The notes beneath the pieces are model-generated. The model saw nothing but the letters and a program-made list of their open reading frames with translations. It was not told the origin of the DNA and searched no databases. From NCBI GenBank assembly GCA_902803805.1, contig CADCRH010000135.1, positions 1-32,829 of the forward strand: DNA of 32,829 nt, given 5' to 3'. The translations under genes and the position numbers were made by a program. This DNA comes from an uncultured Ruminococcus sp. Its GTDB lineage: Bacteria; Bacillota; Clostridia; Oscillospirales; Acutalibacteraceae. Below are positions 24,858 to 32,624 of the stretch, in pieces (the stretch's first letter is position 1; every line of letters begins with the position of its first letter).

Positions 24858-25721
24858 ATGGAATTTATAATTATTACAGGTCTTTCGGGTGCGGGTAAAT
24901 CCGTCGCAATGAGAAATATGGAGGATATAGGATATTATTGTGTTGACAATATTCCTCCTATGTTGGTTTCGACATTTTATGAGCTTTGCGAAAAATCCTC
25001 TGACGAACGTATGAAAAAAATTGCTGTTGTCACGGATATTCGTGCCGGTGATGTGTTCGACGACCTTTTCGAGTCGCTGGATAAACTTCGTGCTGCCGAC
25101 AAAAAGTATAAGATCTTGTTTCTTGATGCACGGGATGATGTTCTGCTTCGCCGTTTTAAGGAAACACGCAGAAAGCACCCTCTGAACGAGATCAGCAGCG
25201 GTTCGACCGAAGATGCTGTCAGACTGGAGCGTGAAGTTCTGATGCCCGTCAAGGCAAGAGCCGACTATGTGATAGATACCTCCCTTTTGTCGCAGACGCA
25301 GCTCAAGGAACGTATCACATCGCTGTTTCTGGGAAATGCCTCTCTCGGACTGACGGTCACTTGTCTGTCGTTTGGCTTTAAGTACGGGCTGCCCTCGGAA
25401 GCCGATCTTGTGTTTGATGTCCGCTGTCTGCCGAATCCGTTTTACATACCCGAATTAAAACATCACACGGGACTTGATTCGTGCGTTTATGAATATGTAA
25501 TGAAATTTGAACAGTCCAAGGGTTATGCCGAAAGAATGATTTCGCTGGTTGACTATTCGCTGCCGCTGTATCTGTCGGAGGGAAAAAGTCAGTTGGTCAT
25601 AGCGGTAGGCTGTACGGGCGGCAAGCACCGTTCGGTAACGCTGACAAGAGTGCTGTACGACCATATTCTGGAAACGGGTCAAAGAGTAATCGTACATCAC
25701 AGAGATATAAGAAAAGATTAA
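24858..25721 (+). CDS. rapZ: RNase adapter / nucleotide-binding protein RapZ
   Basis: P-loop protein (YvcJ in Bacillus, RapZ in enterobacteria), 287 residues. It has Walker A GLSGAGKS (8-15), the region DIGYYCVDNIPPMLV, LFLDARDDVLLRRFKETRRKHPL, and the C-terminal FGFKYGLPSEADLVFDVRCLPNPFY and IAVGCTGGKHRSV. In Escherichia coli RapZ directs decay of the sRNA GlmZ and so controls GlmS; in Bacillus YvcJ has GTPase activity. The local role is not shown by the sequence. The ATG at 24858 has an AGGTGG site seven bases upstream; an earlier GTG at 24852 is too close to it. whiA follows in 12 bases. Confidence 0.93.
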   Translation: MEFIIITGLSGAGKSVAMRNMEDIGYYCVDNIPPMLVSTFYELCEKSSDERMKKIAVVTDIRAGDVFDDLFESLDKLRAADKKYKILFLDARDDVLLRRFKETRRKHPLNEISSGSTEDAVRLEREVLMPVKARADYVIDTSLLSQTQLKERITSLFLGNASLGLTVTCLSFGFKYGLPSEADLVFDVRCLPNPFYIPELKHHTGLDSCVYEYVMKFEQSKGYAERMISLVDYSLPLYLSEGKSQLVIAVGCTGGKHRSVTLTRVLYDHILETGQRVIVHHRDIRKD

Positions 25722-25733
25722 CGGTGATCAAGT

Positions 25734-26660
25734 ATGTCATTTTCAAAGCAAACAAAAGCAGAACTGTGTTCGGCTAAAATCATTACCGAGGAACAAAGAA
25801 AGGCGCTTGCCTACGGAATGGTTTTGTTTTCCAAGGTATTCAGTCATACGACACTTTCACTCACGACCGAATGCAGACCTGCGGCGTTGCTTTATGCCGA
25901 GCAGCTTCCTTCGCTGACCGGTGTGATCGTGGAACTGACGGCGAACCTGACACGCCGCGGAGGGCAGGGAAGTATTTATACGCTTTCCGTCCCCAACAGA
26001 AACGATTGTGAGAAACTATATGATTTTTTCGGACATTCCGAAAAACAGCCCAGTCTGCGCATTAATCGTGCTAATATTGACGGTGATGACTGTCTGCCGT
26101 TTTTTATCAGAGGAGCGTTTCTTTCCTGCGGCAACGTGACAGATCCCGAAAAGGACTATCATCTGGAATTTGTGGTGCCTCATATGAATCTTGCGTCGGA
26201 TCTGGAACGGATCATATCCGAAATTCAGGAGATCAATACAGAACCGCACACCATCAAACGCAAAGGAAGCTATATCGTCTATATCAAGGGGAGCGATAAT
26301 ATCGCGGATATATTAACCTATATGGGAGCTTCGATGTCGGCTTTGGATATTATACAGAACAAAATGCTGAAATCCGTCCGCAACAGTGTCAACCGCCGCA
26401 TCAATTCGGAAACGGCGAATATCAAAAAAACCGCGAACGCCGCCGCAAAACAGCTGAACGCTATCGAAATCATTCAAAAAAAGCGAGGACTTGACTTTTT
26501 GCCGGAGGAGTTAAAGGAGCTGGCGCAAGTGCGGATCGAAAATCCTGAATATACACTTCGTGAACTCGGCGCGGCACTTTCGCCGCCCATCAGCCGTTCG
26601 GGGGTCAATCACAGAATCCAGCGATTAATGGAGATCGCCGAGGAGCTGACCGATAAATGA
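25734..26660 (+). CDS. whiA: WhiA family DNA-binding regulator
   Basis: Two-domain protein of 308 residues, conserved in Gram-positives and tied to cell division and chromosome control. The N-terminal region (about 1-200) resembles LAGLIDADG homing endonucleases without activity, with FFIRGAFLSCGNVTDPEKDYHLEF as a recognisable stretch. The C-terminal helix-turn-helix (about 215-308) has NSVNRRINSETANIKKTANAA, LDFLPEELKELAQVRIENPE and a final block beginning LRELGAALSPPISRSG. Its position directly after rapZ is typical. It ends in a four-base ATGA overlap with the VanZ-like gene. Confidence 0.94.
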   Translation: MSFSKQTKAELCSAKIITEEQRKALAYGMVLFSKVFSHTTLSLTTECRPAALLYAEQLPSLTGVIVELTANLTRRGGQGSIYTLSVPNRNDCEKLYDFFGHSEKQPSLRINRANIDGDDCLPFFIRGAFLSCGNVTDPEKDYHLEFVVPHMNLASDLERIISEIQEINTEPHTIKRKGSYIVYIKGSDNIADILTYMGASMSALDIIQNKMLKSVRNSVNRRINSETANIKKTANAAAKQLNAIEIIQKKRGLDFLPEELKELAQVRIENPEYTLRELGAALSPPISRSGVNHRIQRLMEIAEELTDK

Positions 26661-27202
26661 CAGGAACTTTGGAGCTTCTTTTTACTTTTCTCAATGACGG
26701 TCTGCCGTTCGTGCTGATCGTTTTGCCGATATATTTATTTTGCAGGATTTCCTATTTGTCGTTTATAGAAAAATACGGGACAATGAAGCCATTTGATACA
26801 GTTCACGAAATCATACTGATCGGTTTTACGATTTTTCTGACAATGTTTTTTGTTCAGACGTGGTGCGTCAATTTCGGTGAAAACAGCCATATCAATCTTG
26901 TGCCGTTCGCTGTCATCAAAAGCGAGATCAATGACAGAAATAATTCCGAAAGTGACTACCATACATTTATATTTAATATTTTCGGAAACATTGCCGTATT
27001 TGTTCCTGTAGGACTGTTCGGCGCGTATCGCTTTCAAAGAAGCCTTGCCAAAACGATTTATTTTGGTTTTTGCCTGTCGCTGTTAATCGAAACGGTGCAG
27101 CTGCCGCTTGACCGCACCAGTGATGTTGACGACTTGATTCTGAATACGGCAGGCGCATTGATCGGCTGTCTTTTCTATAAAATGATCAACAACAAAAAAT
27201 AA
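26657..27202 (+). CDS. VanZ-like membrane protein
   Basis: 181-residue membrane protein with about four hydrophobic segments (residues roughly 12-32, 48-68, 108-125 and 133-155). It carries the VanZ pattern: HINLVPF, FNIFGNIAVFVPVGLFG, then LSLLIETVQLPLDRTSDVDDLILNTAGALIGCLFY. VanZ confers low-level teicoplanin resistance in its namesake transposon, but most chromosomal relatives have no demonstrated function, so no resistance is claimed here. It overlaps whiA by four bases and closes the hprK cluster, ahead of a bidirectional terminator. Confidence 0.85.
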   Translation: MTGTLELLFTFLNDGLPFVLIVLPIYLFCRISYLSFIEKYGTMKPFDTVHEIILIGFTIFLTMFFVQTWCVNFGENSHINLVPFAVIKSEINDRNNSESDYHTFIFNIFGNIAVFVPVGLFGAYRFQRSLAKTIYFGFCLSLLIETVQLPLDRTSDVDDLILNTAGALIGCLFYKMINNKK

Positions 27203-27247
27203 CCCGTAACAACTCAATGGAATGAATTGTACGGGTTATTTTTATTT
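27198..27247. terminator. Bidirectional terminator between VanZ-like and lipoprotein genes
   Basis: Perfect 11-base-pair stem AATAACCCGTA / TACGGGTTATT (27198-27208 with 27230-27240), with A-rich 5' and T-rich 3' flanks. It sits at the convergent junction and touches both stop codons. Confidence 0.82.
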
Positions 27248-28013
27248 ATCCGTTAATGACTTCATAGCCGCTCGGAACGTTAAAGATTTCTTTATCGACA
27301 TTATTGGTCAGTTTGTTGACAGTAATGACCGATTCCTTGCCGCTGTCCGTGGTGCTGACAAAATAAACGGGTGTGTCTCCGTCATAATAAGCCTTGATCG
27401 TACCCGATTCAAAGGTGTATTCTTCAAAGTCATAAACTTTGCCGTTGTATTCCTCATTGCCGTTTCCCTTGTATTCTATGCTGTCAAGACCGAATGACGA
27501 GGTGAAGTAAGAGGCAAGTGATTCAATAATTTTGTTTCCGCCCAATGTTTGTTCTGAAGTTTCGTCATTGCTTATTTTTTCAAGGGAAGCCGTCTTTTTG
27601 TCGTCATCAATGGTATATTTACCGTCGGCATTGGTGATGGTTTTGATTTTCTTACCGGCACATTCCGCTTCAATCGATACATTTTCACCATCCTTCGCAA
27701 TATCCACATCAAAACCGATGGAGATTCCGCCCGTAATTGCCAGTTTTCCGCTTGCTGATAATTCTACACTGTCACTGCTTAATACACCAATCACATTTCT
27801 TCGCGTTTTTTCGTCAAGCTTGCTTGTATCAATAAATTTTGAAATGATCGGATTTTCGGGGATACTGCTTTCATAAACGGAGCTGTCACTTTGAGATACA
27901 GCGGAGGTCTGTGATTCCTCGGTGCTTTCGCCGGACGCCGGTTCCGTATTGCTGCACGCACAAACCGACAGCGCCATAATGCCAGTCAGCACTGCGATAC
28001 ATATTTTTTTCAT
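27246..28013 (-). CDS. Predicted lipoprotein of unknown function
   Basis: 255-residue secreted protein. A lysine-rich start (MKKI) and hydrophobic stretch end in SVCAC, a type II signal peptide with Cys18 or Cys20 as the lipidated residue (VCAC fits slightly better). A Ser/Glu-rich linker covers about residues 21-58. The rest is a beta-rich domain with several repeated Gly/Asp strand patterns (ELSASGKLAITGG, GNEEYNGKVYDFEEYTF, AYYDGDTPVYFVST). This overall shape recalls LolA/LppX-like folds, but I cannot assign it with certainty. It has its own strong promoter with a palindrome inside. An AAAGGAGAG site lies before the ATG. Confidence 0.82.
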   Translation of the reverse strand: MKKICIAVLTGIMALSVCACSNTEPASGESTEESQTSAVSQSDSSVYESSIPENPIISKFIDTSKLDEKTRRNVIGVLSSDSVELSASGKLAITGGISIGFDVDIAKDGENVSIEAECAGKKIKTITNADGKYTIDDDKKTASLEKISNDETSEQTLGGNKIIESLASYFTSSFGLDSIEYKGNGNEEYNGKVYDFEEYTFESGTIKAYYDGDTPVYFVSTTDSGKESVITVNKLTNNVDKEIFNVPSGYEVING

Positions 28014-28039
28014 TGTGAATCTCTCCTTTCGTTGAATGA

Positions 28040-28068
28040 ATTATAACATAATTTGTTATAACTGACAA
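28040..28068 (-). promoter_or_regulatory. Lipoprotein promoter with palindromic operator candidate
   Basis: On the minus strand: -35 TTGTCA (28063-28068), a 17-base spacer and extended -10 TGTTATAAT (TATAAT at 28040-28045). The -10 and spacer contain TTATAAC-N7-GTTATAA (28041-28061), a perfect 7-base inverted repeat, as expected of a repressor site. Confidence 0.7.
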
Positions 28069-28171
28069 TAATGATTTTGAAACTTTGTGCAATTTTATTT
28101 TTTCATAATCGATTGCAATACAACGTTGAATATATTACAATAAGACTATAACAAAAAACAGGAGGCATCAA

Positions 28172-28903
28172 ATGTATCAAAATTATATTTTCGACCTTTA
28201 CGGAACATTGGTAGATATTAACACGAATGAACGAAAGGCGAGCCTTTGGAAAAATATGTCCGTCATCTATGCAATGAACGGGGCATTCTATACACCAAGC
28301 GAACTGAAAAAAAGATATAATGAATATCTCCGCGAGGAGATCGACAAGATTCCCAAAAATAAATATACGACAAATGCTGAACCACAGATAGAATATGTGT
28401 TTCAAAAACTCTTTACGGAAAAGGATGTTGCGTGTTCAATGGAACTTGCGGTAGCAACGGGAAAGACCTTCCGTGCATTGTCGCTGAAATATATCAAACT
28501 GTATGACGGTGTTTACGAACTGTTTGACACAATACACAGTCACGGTGGCAAAGCCTATCTGCTGTCCAATGCTCAGCGTATTTTTACCGAACCTGAAATC
28601 CGTATGCTCGGTATCTATGAACAGTTTGAAGATGTGCTTATCTCGTCTGACGAAGGATGTGCAAAACCCGATATTAAATTCTATGAGCGAATTCTTGCAA
28701 AACATAACCTTGACCCAAAAGAATCTATAATGATAGGCAACGATTACCGGACCGATATACAAGGTTCTTACAATGCAGGCATTGATTCTCTGTATCTCCA
28801 TACCAATATCTCTCCGGAAATCAAGGGCGACTGCCCCGCAAAATATAAAATTATGAGCGGCAGTTTGATCGAAGCCCGAAAAGCGCTTTTTGAAGAATCA
28901 TAA
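28172..28903 (+). CDS. HAD family hydrolase (phosphatase)
   Basis: Haloacid dehalogenase superfamily, subfamily I with a helical cap (about residues 16-90), 243 residues. Motif I is FDLYGTLVD with nucleophile Asp7; the usual second Asp is Tyr, as in some dehalogenase-like members. Motif II is LLSNAQR, motif III Lys is in CAKPDIKFY, and motif IV is MIGNDYRTDIQGSYNAG. The substrate is unknown; YjjG or pyrophosphatase-like nucleotidase activity is possible. An AGGAGG site precedes the ATG. It is a single gene between a divergent lipoprotein and its own terminator. Confidence 0.88.
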   Translation: MYQNYIFDLYGTLVDINTNERKASLWKNMSVIYAMNGAFYTPSELKKRYNEYLREEIDKIPKNKYTTNAEPQIEYVFQKLFTEKDVACSMELAVATGKTFRALSLKYIKLYDGVYELFDTIHSHGGKAYLLSNAQRIFTEPEIRMLGIYEQFEDVLISSDEGCAKPDIKFYERILAKHNLDPKESIMIGNDYRTDIQGSYNAGIDSLYLHTNISPEIKGDCPAKYKIMSGSLIEARKALFEES

Positions 28904-28914
28904 AAAACAAAGCG

Positions 28915-28950
28915 AAACCGTCACAATCGTATTTGTGGCGGTTTTGTTTT
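28915..28950 (+). terminator. Intrinsic terminator after HAD gene
   Basis: Twelve-base-pair stem AAACCGTCACAA / TTGTGGCGGTTT (28915-28926 with 28933-28944, one G-U pair), followed by TGTTTT. Confidence 0.82.
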
Positions 28951-29006
28951 TAAGAGCCTGTTTAAAATCTTAGCACCGCACGGCACAGATATTAAACAGG
29001 CTCTAA
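28951..29006. mobile_element. Miniature inverted-repeat element (copy 2, complete)
   Basis: Termini AGAGCCTGTTTAA (28953-28965) and TTAAACAGGCTCT (28992-29004) are a perfect 13-base inverted repeat, extending to about 17 bases with one mismatch. If the element itself starts at GAGCCTG, it is flanked on both sides by TAA (28951-28953 and 29004-29006), like a 3-base target duplication. It has no coding capacity. Half of it is identical to 54-87. It is inserted between the HAD terminator and the pncB 3' end. The TNA-type target and the GAGCCTG end hint at mobilisation by an IS5-type transposase, which is inference. Confidence 0.7.
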
Positions 29007-29016
29007 CAAAATAAAA

Positions 29017-30453
29017 TTAAAAATTCAGCAGTTTTTGTTTTTCTTCCCAAAGCTTTTGAGAAAGGTCAACATAATAGGTGTGCGGATTTTCAAAACGCTT
29101 TACCTCATCCCAGAGCGTTTCAAGCTGATTTTTGCAGCGGTCTTTGATTTCCTCGATATTCGGCATTTTGTAAATCAGATTGCCCTTGTCAAATATTTTC
29201 CTGCGGATTTTGACAGCTTTGAAATTGGTAATGGTTTTGCGCTTCCACGTGTGTTCGGGGTCGAAAATAGAGTATGGCTTTGTGTCGTCGATTTCCTCAT
29301 CGAACAATGTAATGACATCGGCAATTGCCTTGTTGGTATCAATGTCATACAGTCTGTAAAGATTTTTGAAGCAGGGATTGGTAATTTTTGCAACGTTCTC
29401 GCTGATTTTGATTTTCGGGATCTCGGTGCCGTTTTTGTTGACAGAAACCACCTTGTAAACACCGCCGAAAACAGGCTCGGAACTTGCAGTGATAAGACGC
29501 TCGCCTACGCCGAAACTGTCAACGGGAGCACCTTGACGGAGCATATCGGCAATAATATATTCGTCAAGAGAATTCGACGCACATATTTTACAATCCTCAT
29601 AACCTGCGTCATCAAGCATTTTTCTTGCTTTTTTGGAAAGATAGGTGATGTCGCCGCTGTCGATTCTGATACCTTTCGGACGACAGCCGAGCGGTTTTAA
29701 AATATTGTCAAAGGCTTTGATGGCGTTCGGAATGCCCGATTGAAGAACATTGTACGTGTCAACCAGTAATGTACAGCTGTTCGGGTAACGCTTTGCATAA
29801 GCACAAAATGCTTCATACTCACTGTCAAAGGACTGAATCCAACTGTGAGCCATTGTGCCAAGAGCAGGAATCGCAAAATCTCTGTCCGCAATCGTGCAGG
29901 CAGTACCTGTACAGCCGCCGATATAAGCCGCTCTTGCGCCGTAAATTGCCCCATCATAACTGTGGGCGCGCCGTGAGCCGAATTCCATAATACTTCTGCC
30001 GTTGGCAGCTCTGACAATTCTGCTTGCCTTTGTTGCAATCAGACTTTGGTGATTGACCGTTAAAAGAATCATTGTTTCAACCAACTGAGCCTGAATGATC
30101 GGACCTCTTACCGTGATGATCGGCTCATTCGGGAAAATGGGTGTTCCTTCTTCGACTGCCCATACATCGCAGGTGAATTGAAAATCCGCAAGATATTCAA
30201 GAAATTCTTCACTGAATATCTTCTTGCTGCGCAGAAACCTAATGTCCTCGTCCGTAAAACTCAGACGGTCAAGATACTCAATCACCTGTTCCAGCCCTGC
30301 CATAATCGCAAAACCGCCCTTGTCGGGATTCCTGCGGTAAAACATATCAAAGGTAGCGATCATATCTTTCATACCATTTTCAAAATAGCCGCCTGCCATT
30401 GTCAGCTCGTAAAAATCTGTGAGCATTGTTAAATTTCTTTCCACATTCATCAT
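29017..30453 (-). CDS. pncB: Nicotinate phosphoribosyltransferase
   Basis: Converts nicotinate and PRPP to nicotinate mononucleotide, the entry step of niacin salvage (Preiss-Handler). It is 478 residues. MLTDFYELTMAGGYF at the N-terminus, FEFGSRRAHSYDGAI-like sequence (MEFGSRRAHSYDGAIYGARAA), LGTMAHSW with the phosphorylated histidine, VDTYNVL, and GIRIDSGD identify the long bacterial form. Two adjacent ATGs (30453 and 30450) share an AAGGAG site; the second is better spaced. It starts 10 bases after the nicotinamidase-like gene and is clearly in the same operon. The miniature element lies just past its 3' end. Confidence 0.95.
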   Translation of the reverse strand: MMNVERNLTMLTDFYELTMAGGYFENGMKDMIATFDMFYRRNPDKGGFAIMAGLEQVIEYLDRLSFTDEDIRFLRSKKIFSEEFLEYLADFQFTCDVWAVEEGTPIFPNEPIITVRGPIIQAQLVETMILLTVNHQSLIATKASRIVRAANGRSIMEFGSRRAHSYDGAIYGARAAYIGGCTGTACTIADRDFAIPALGTMAHSWIQSFDSEYEAFCAYAKRYPNSCTLLVDTYNVLQSGIPNAIKAFDNILKPLGCRPKGIRIDSGDITYLSKKARKMLDDAGYEDCKICASNSLDEYIIADMLRQGAPVDSFGVGERLITASSEPVFGGVYKVVSVNKNGTEIPKIKISENVAKITNPCFKNLYRLYDIDTNKAIADVITLFDEEIDDTKPYSIFDPEHTWKRKTITNFKAVKIRRKIFDKGNLIYKMPNIEEIKDRCKNQLETLWDEVKRFENPHTYYVDLSQKLWEEKQKLLNF

Positions 30454-30463
30454 TCATTCTCCT

Positions 30464-31123
30464 TTACAGATCAATGTTTTTCACTATTTCAATGCCATTC
30501 ATCTTCATAACATACAACGCCATTATTTCTGCAAGTTCGGGTTCGTGTTCGGGCAGGGAACAAGTGGCTGTTAACTCATACGGAACGATCACTCTGCTTT
30601 TGATATTGCGTCTGTTCAAATCGGCTTTCAGTGTCAAGGCAAGTTGAATCACACACATATCCGTGCAGTCGCCCGTAATGATAAAAGTTGTCTTGTCCGA
30701 ATCTACCAGCATATTGCGGAAATCCTGTTCCAGATAGCCGTTTGTCGAATTTTTGCCGAATACACAGATTGTTTCATCAGCTTCTGCAATCTCGTCGGTC
30801 AACTTACTTTCCTCGGAACCTTCTAAACAGTGCACGGGGTACGTGTCAAATTCGACACTGTTTTCCGTGTGCCTGTCTGCCAAAGCAACATTCGGGATTT
30901 GCAGCTCCCTGCATTTTCGGGTAAAATCGGCAATGTCACGATTGATCGACAAAACTTCTTTGCTTGACAACGCACCTTCTTTTACAAACCCGTTGATCAT
31001 ATCAACAATAATGTGCATTGTATAGTGATAATTGCTTACACATATTGTATCAAGGGATTGAAACCAGTGATAGATACCCTCAAAATCTCCGAAAAGCTCC
31101 GATAAGGATTGCTTATGTTTCAT
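30464..31123 (-). CDS. pncA: Nicotinamidase/isochorismatase family cysteine hydrolase
   Basis: Probably deamidates nicotinamide to nicotinate for the adjacent PncB. It is 219 residues. The isochorismatase-fold triad is visible: D41 (HIIVDMINGF), K124 (VFGKNSTNGY) and C157 (CTDMCVIQ). The metal-site region ADRHTENSVEFDTYPVHC (82-99) has the Asp-x-His and a later His as in nicotinamidases. A 35-residue N-terminal extension precedes the core. The symbol rests on the pncB pairing; another amidase activity is possible. An AGAAGGAGCGG site precedes the ATG. The promoter lies at 31187-31215, with repeated half-sites between it and the start. Confidence 0.82.
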   Translation of the reverse strand: MKHKQSLSELFGDFEGIYHWFQSLDTICVSNYHYTMHIIVDMINGFVKEGALSSKEVLSINRDIADFTRKCRELQIPNVALADRHTENSVEFDTYPVHCLEGSEESKLTDEIAEADETICVFGKNSTNGYLEQDFRNMLVDSDKTTFIITGDCTDMCVIQLALTLKADLNRRNIKSRVIVPYELTATCSLPEHEPELAEIMALYVMKMNGIEIVKNIDL

Positions 31124-31167
31124 AAAAAACCGCTCCTTCTGTATCGATGTTAGTCTTATATTGAAAT

Positions 31168-31189
31168 TATCAATTTGATATTATCAATT
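31168..31189. promoter_or_regulatory. Operator candidate of the pncA-pncB operon
   Basis: Three alternating half-sites TATCAA / TTGATA / TATCAA. The first pair forms TATCAATTTGATA (31168-31180, one central base) and the second forms TTGATATTATCAA (31175-31187). On the minus strand they cover the stretch just after the -10, around the expected transcription start. The binding factor is unknown. Confidence 0.45.
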
Positions 31190-31215
31190 ATACAACATCT
31201 TTTTCAGAAATGCAA
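31187..31215 (-). promoter_or_regulatory. Promoter of pncA-pncB
   Basis: On the minus strand: -35 TTGCAT (complement of 31210-31215), a 17-base spacer and -10 TATAAT (complement of 31187-31192). It is 63 bases before the nicotinamidase start. Confidence 0.7.
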
Positions 31216-31508
31216 TAGTAAAAATAACAAAAAACAAATATTTTTTTGACTTTTTTATGTAATAATATTTTTAAGCAATAATAAATAATTACAATTATGT
31301 TATAATAATTACATTCCGCGACTTGCTTCTCTGTATAATTATGCAGTTTTTACGCCTTTTATTCTATTTTTCCTTTTTTAAAAAATAATCCGAAAATAAC
31401 CTAAAGACCAAAAAATTTAACAATTACTAACATTTATTTTTGTTCAAAGTTTTCCCTGTAATCGTTTTTTTGACAAATTTCAACATTAATATTCTTACAT
31501 AATTGCTA
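31216..31508. other. AT-rich intergenic stretch without gene
   Basis: The divergent gap between pncA and the XRE gene is 460 bases (31124-31583). Apart from the two promoters it holds no convincing frame. It is very AT-rich, with two more TATAAT-like boxes (31301-31306, 31334-31339) that lack good -35 partners, and runs of A and T that could bend DNA. I see no tRNA and no riboswitch core that I recognise. Confidence 0.6.
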
Positions 31509-31537
31509 TTGTTATTTAAGACATAATAATTTATAAT
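31509..31537 (+). promoter_or_regulatory. Promoter of XRE regulator
   Basis: -35 TTGTTA (31509-31514), a 17-base spacer and -10 TATAAT (31532-31537), 46 bases before the ATG. Confidence 0.7.
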
Positions 31538-31583
31538 TTGTAGAGTAAGATTATTACAACATATTTTTAGTGAGGTGTCATCC

Positions 31584-31838
31584 ATGAGATTGCGAAAGCA
31601 AGCACTCGGATCAAGAAATCTTATAGGAGTCAGAGTAGAGGAGGCTCGCAAGAAAAAAGGAATGAAGCAAAAGGAGCTGCTTGCACAGCTTCAGGTAAGA
31701 GGCGTGGATATGAATGCATCGGGTCTTTCAAAGTTGGAAGGACAGATAAGATATGTAACAGATATTGAGTTGGTGGCTCTTGCGGATATACTGGAAGTGT
31801 CTGTTGATTATCTTCTTGGCAGAGAGGCAAAAAATTAA
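31584..31838 (+). CDS. Small XRE-family helix-turn-helix regulator
   Basis: 84-residue single-domain DNA-binding protein. The HTH_3/Cro-CI fold runs from about residue 13 to 80: NLIGVRVEEARKKKGMKQKELL, then ASGLSKLEGQIRYVTDIELVALADILEVSVDYLLG, ending two lysine-rich turns later. No effector domain is attached. The ATG at 31584 has a GTGAGGTG site six bases upstream; an in-frame GTG at 31575 overlaps that site. It has its own promoter and terminator and lies between niacin salvage and pyrE genes. Targets are unknown; self-regulation or control of the divergent pnc operon are the obvious options. Confidence 0.85.
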   Translation: MRLRKQALGSRNLIGVRVEEARKKKGMKQKELLAQLQVRGVDMNASGLSKLEGQIRYVTDIELVALADILEVSVDYLLGREAKN

Positions 31839-31843
31839 TGCAC

Positions 31844-31870
31844 AGGGCTGTCCTTGCGGCAGCCTTTTTT
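31844..31870 (+). terminator. Intrinsic terminator after XRE gene
   Basis: Seven-base-pair stem GGCTGTC / GGCAGCC (31846-31852 with 31858-31864, one G-U pair), a 5-base loop CTTGC, then six T residues. Confidence 0.85.
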
Positions 31871-31882
31871 GTGTTAAATGTA

Positions 31883-31911
31883 TTTACACCGCCATAAAAT
31901 TATGTTATATT
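31883..31911 (+). promoter_or_regulatory. Promoter of pyrE
   Basis: -35 TTTACA (31883-31888), a 17-base spacer and -10 TATATT (31906-31911) with an extended TGT. It lies 35 bases before the pyrE ATG, leaving no room for a long attenuator. Confidence 0.6.
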
Positions 31912-31946
31912 ATAGATATAATAAAAAATTCGGAGGACAATGATTT

Positions 31947-32624
31947 ATGGAAGCATACAAAAAAGAATTTATTGAATTTATGGTTGACTGTCAGGTTCTG
32001 AAGTTCGGTGACTTCGTCACAAAAAGCGGAAGAAAAACACCGTTTTTCGTGAATACGGGCTTTTACAGAACAGGAGCACAACTAAGAAAACTGGGTCAGT
32101 ATTATGCAGAAGCGATCAACGACAAATTCGGACTTGATTTTGATGTTCTTTTCGGGCCTGCCTATAAAGGAATTCCGCTTTCCGTTGCCGCAACAATTGC
32201 CATCAGCGAAAAGTACGGTAAGGATATTCGTTACTGCTCCAACCGTAAGGAAATCAAAGACCACGGCGATAAAGGAATCCTGCTCGGCAGTCCGATCAGC
32301 GACGGCGATAAGGTAGTGATCATTGAGGATGTAACAACAGCCGGTACATCGATTGAAGAAACCCTTCCCATCATCAAAGCACAGGGAAATGTCAGCCCAA
32401 TCGGTCTTGTTGTTTCCGTTGACCGTATGGAGAGGGGACAAGGGGAAAAATCTGCTCTTTCAGAAATCGAAGAAAAATACGGACTGAAAACGACCGCCAT
32501 TGTCACAATGCAGGAAGTCATCGAACATCTTTACAACAAAGAATACAACGGCAGAGTCGTTATCGACGACAATCTCAAATCAGCCATTGACGCCTACTAC
32601 ACCCAATACGGAGCTAAAAATTAA
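31947..32624 (+). CDS. pyrE: Orotate phosphoribosyltransferase
   Basis: Joins orotate with PRPP to form OMP in pyrimidine synthesis. It is 225 residues. FGDFVTKSGRKTPFFVNTGFY near the N-terminus and DVLFGPAYKGIPLSVAATIA match the OPRT family. VVIIEDVTTAGTSIEE is the PRPP-binding motif. RMERGQGEKSALSEIEEKYG follows, with the Gln-containing loop. A CGGAGGA site precedes the ATG. No other pyr gene is adjacent. An AT-rich dispersed repeat begins within the stop codon, and the terminator hairpin lies beyond it. Confidence 0.95.
   Translation: MEAYKKEFIEFMVDCQVLKFGDFVTKSGRKTPFFVNTGFYRTGAQLRKLGQYYAEAINDKFGLDFDVLFGPAYKGIPLSVAATIAISEKYGKDIRYCSNRKEIKDHGDKGILLGSPISDGDKVVIIEDVTTAGTSIEETLPIIKAQGNVSPIGLVVSVDRMERGQGEKSALSEIEEKYGLKTTAIVTMQEVIEHLYNKEYNGRVVIDDNLKSAIDAYYTQYGAKN

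Noticed and set aside
26657..27202. VanZ-like gene as a glycopeptide resistance determinant
   Set aside because: Only the family resemblance is present; no vanHAX or regulatory genes are nearby, and chromosomal VanZ-like proteins are widespread.
27222..27497. Plus-strand open frame overlapping the lipoprotein 3' end
   Set aside because: It begins within the bidirectional terminator and is antisense to the lipoprotein, which has a clear signal peptide and promoter.
29035..29700. 221-codon open frame antisense to pncB
   Set aside because: Shadow of a strongly conserved enzyme; low-complexity Phe/Leu-rich product with no family match that I recognise.
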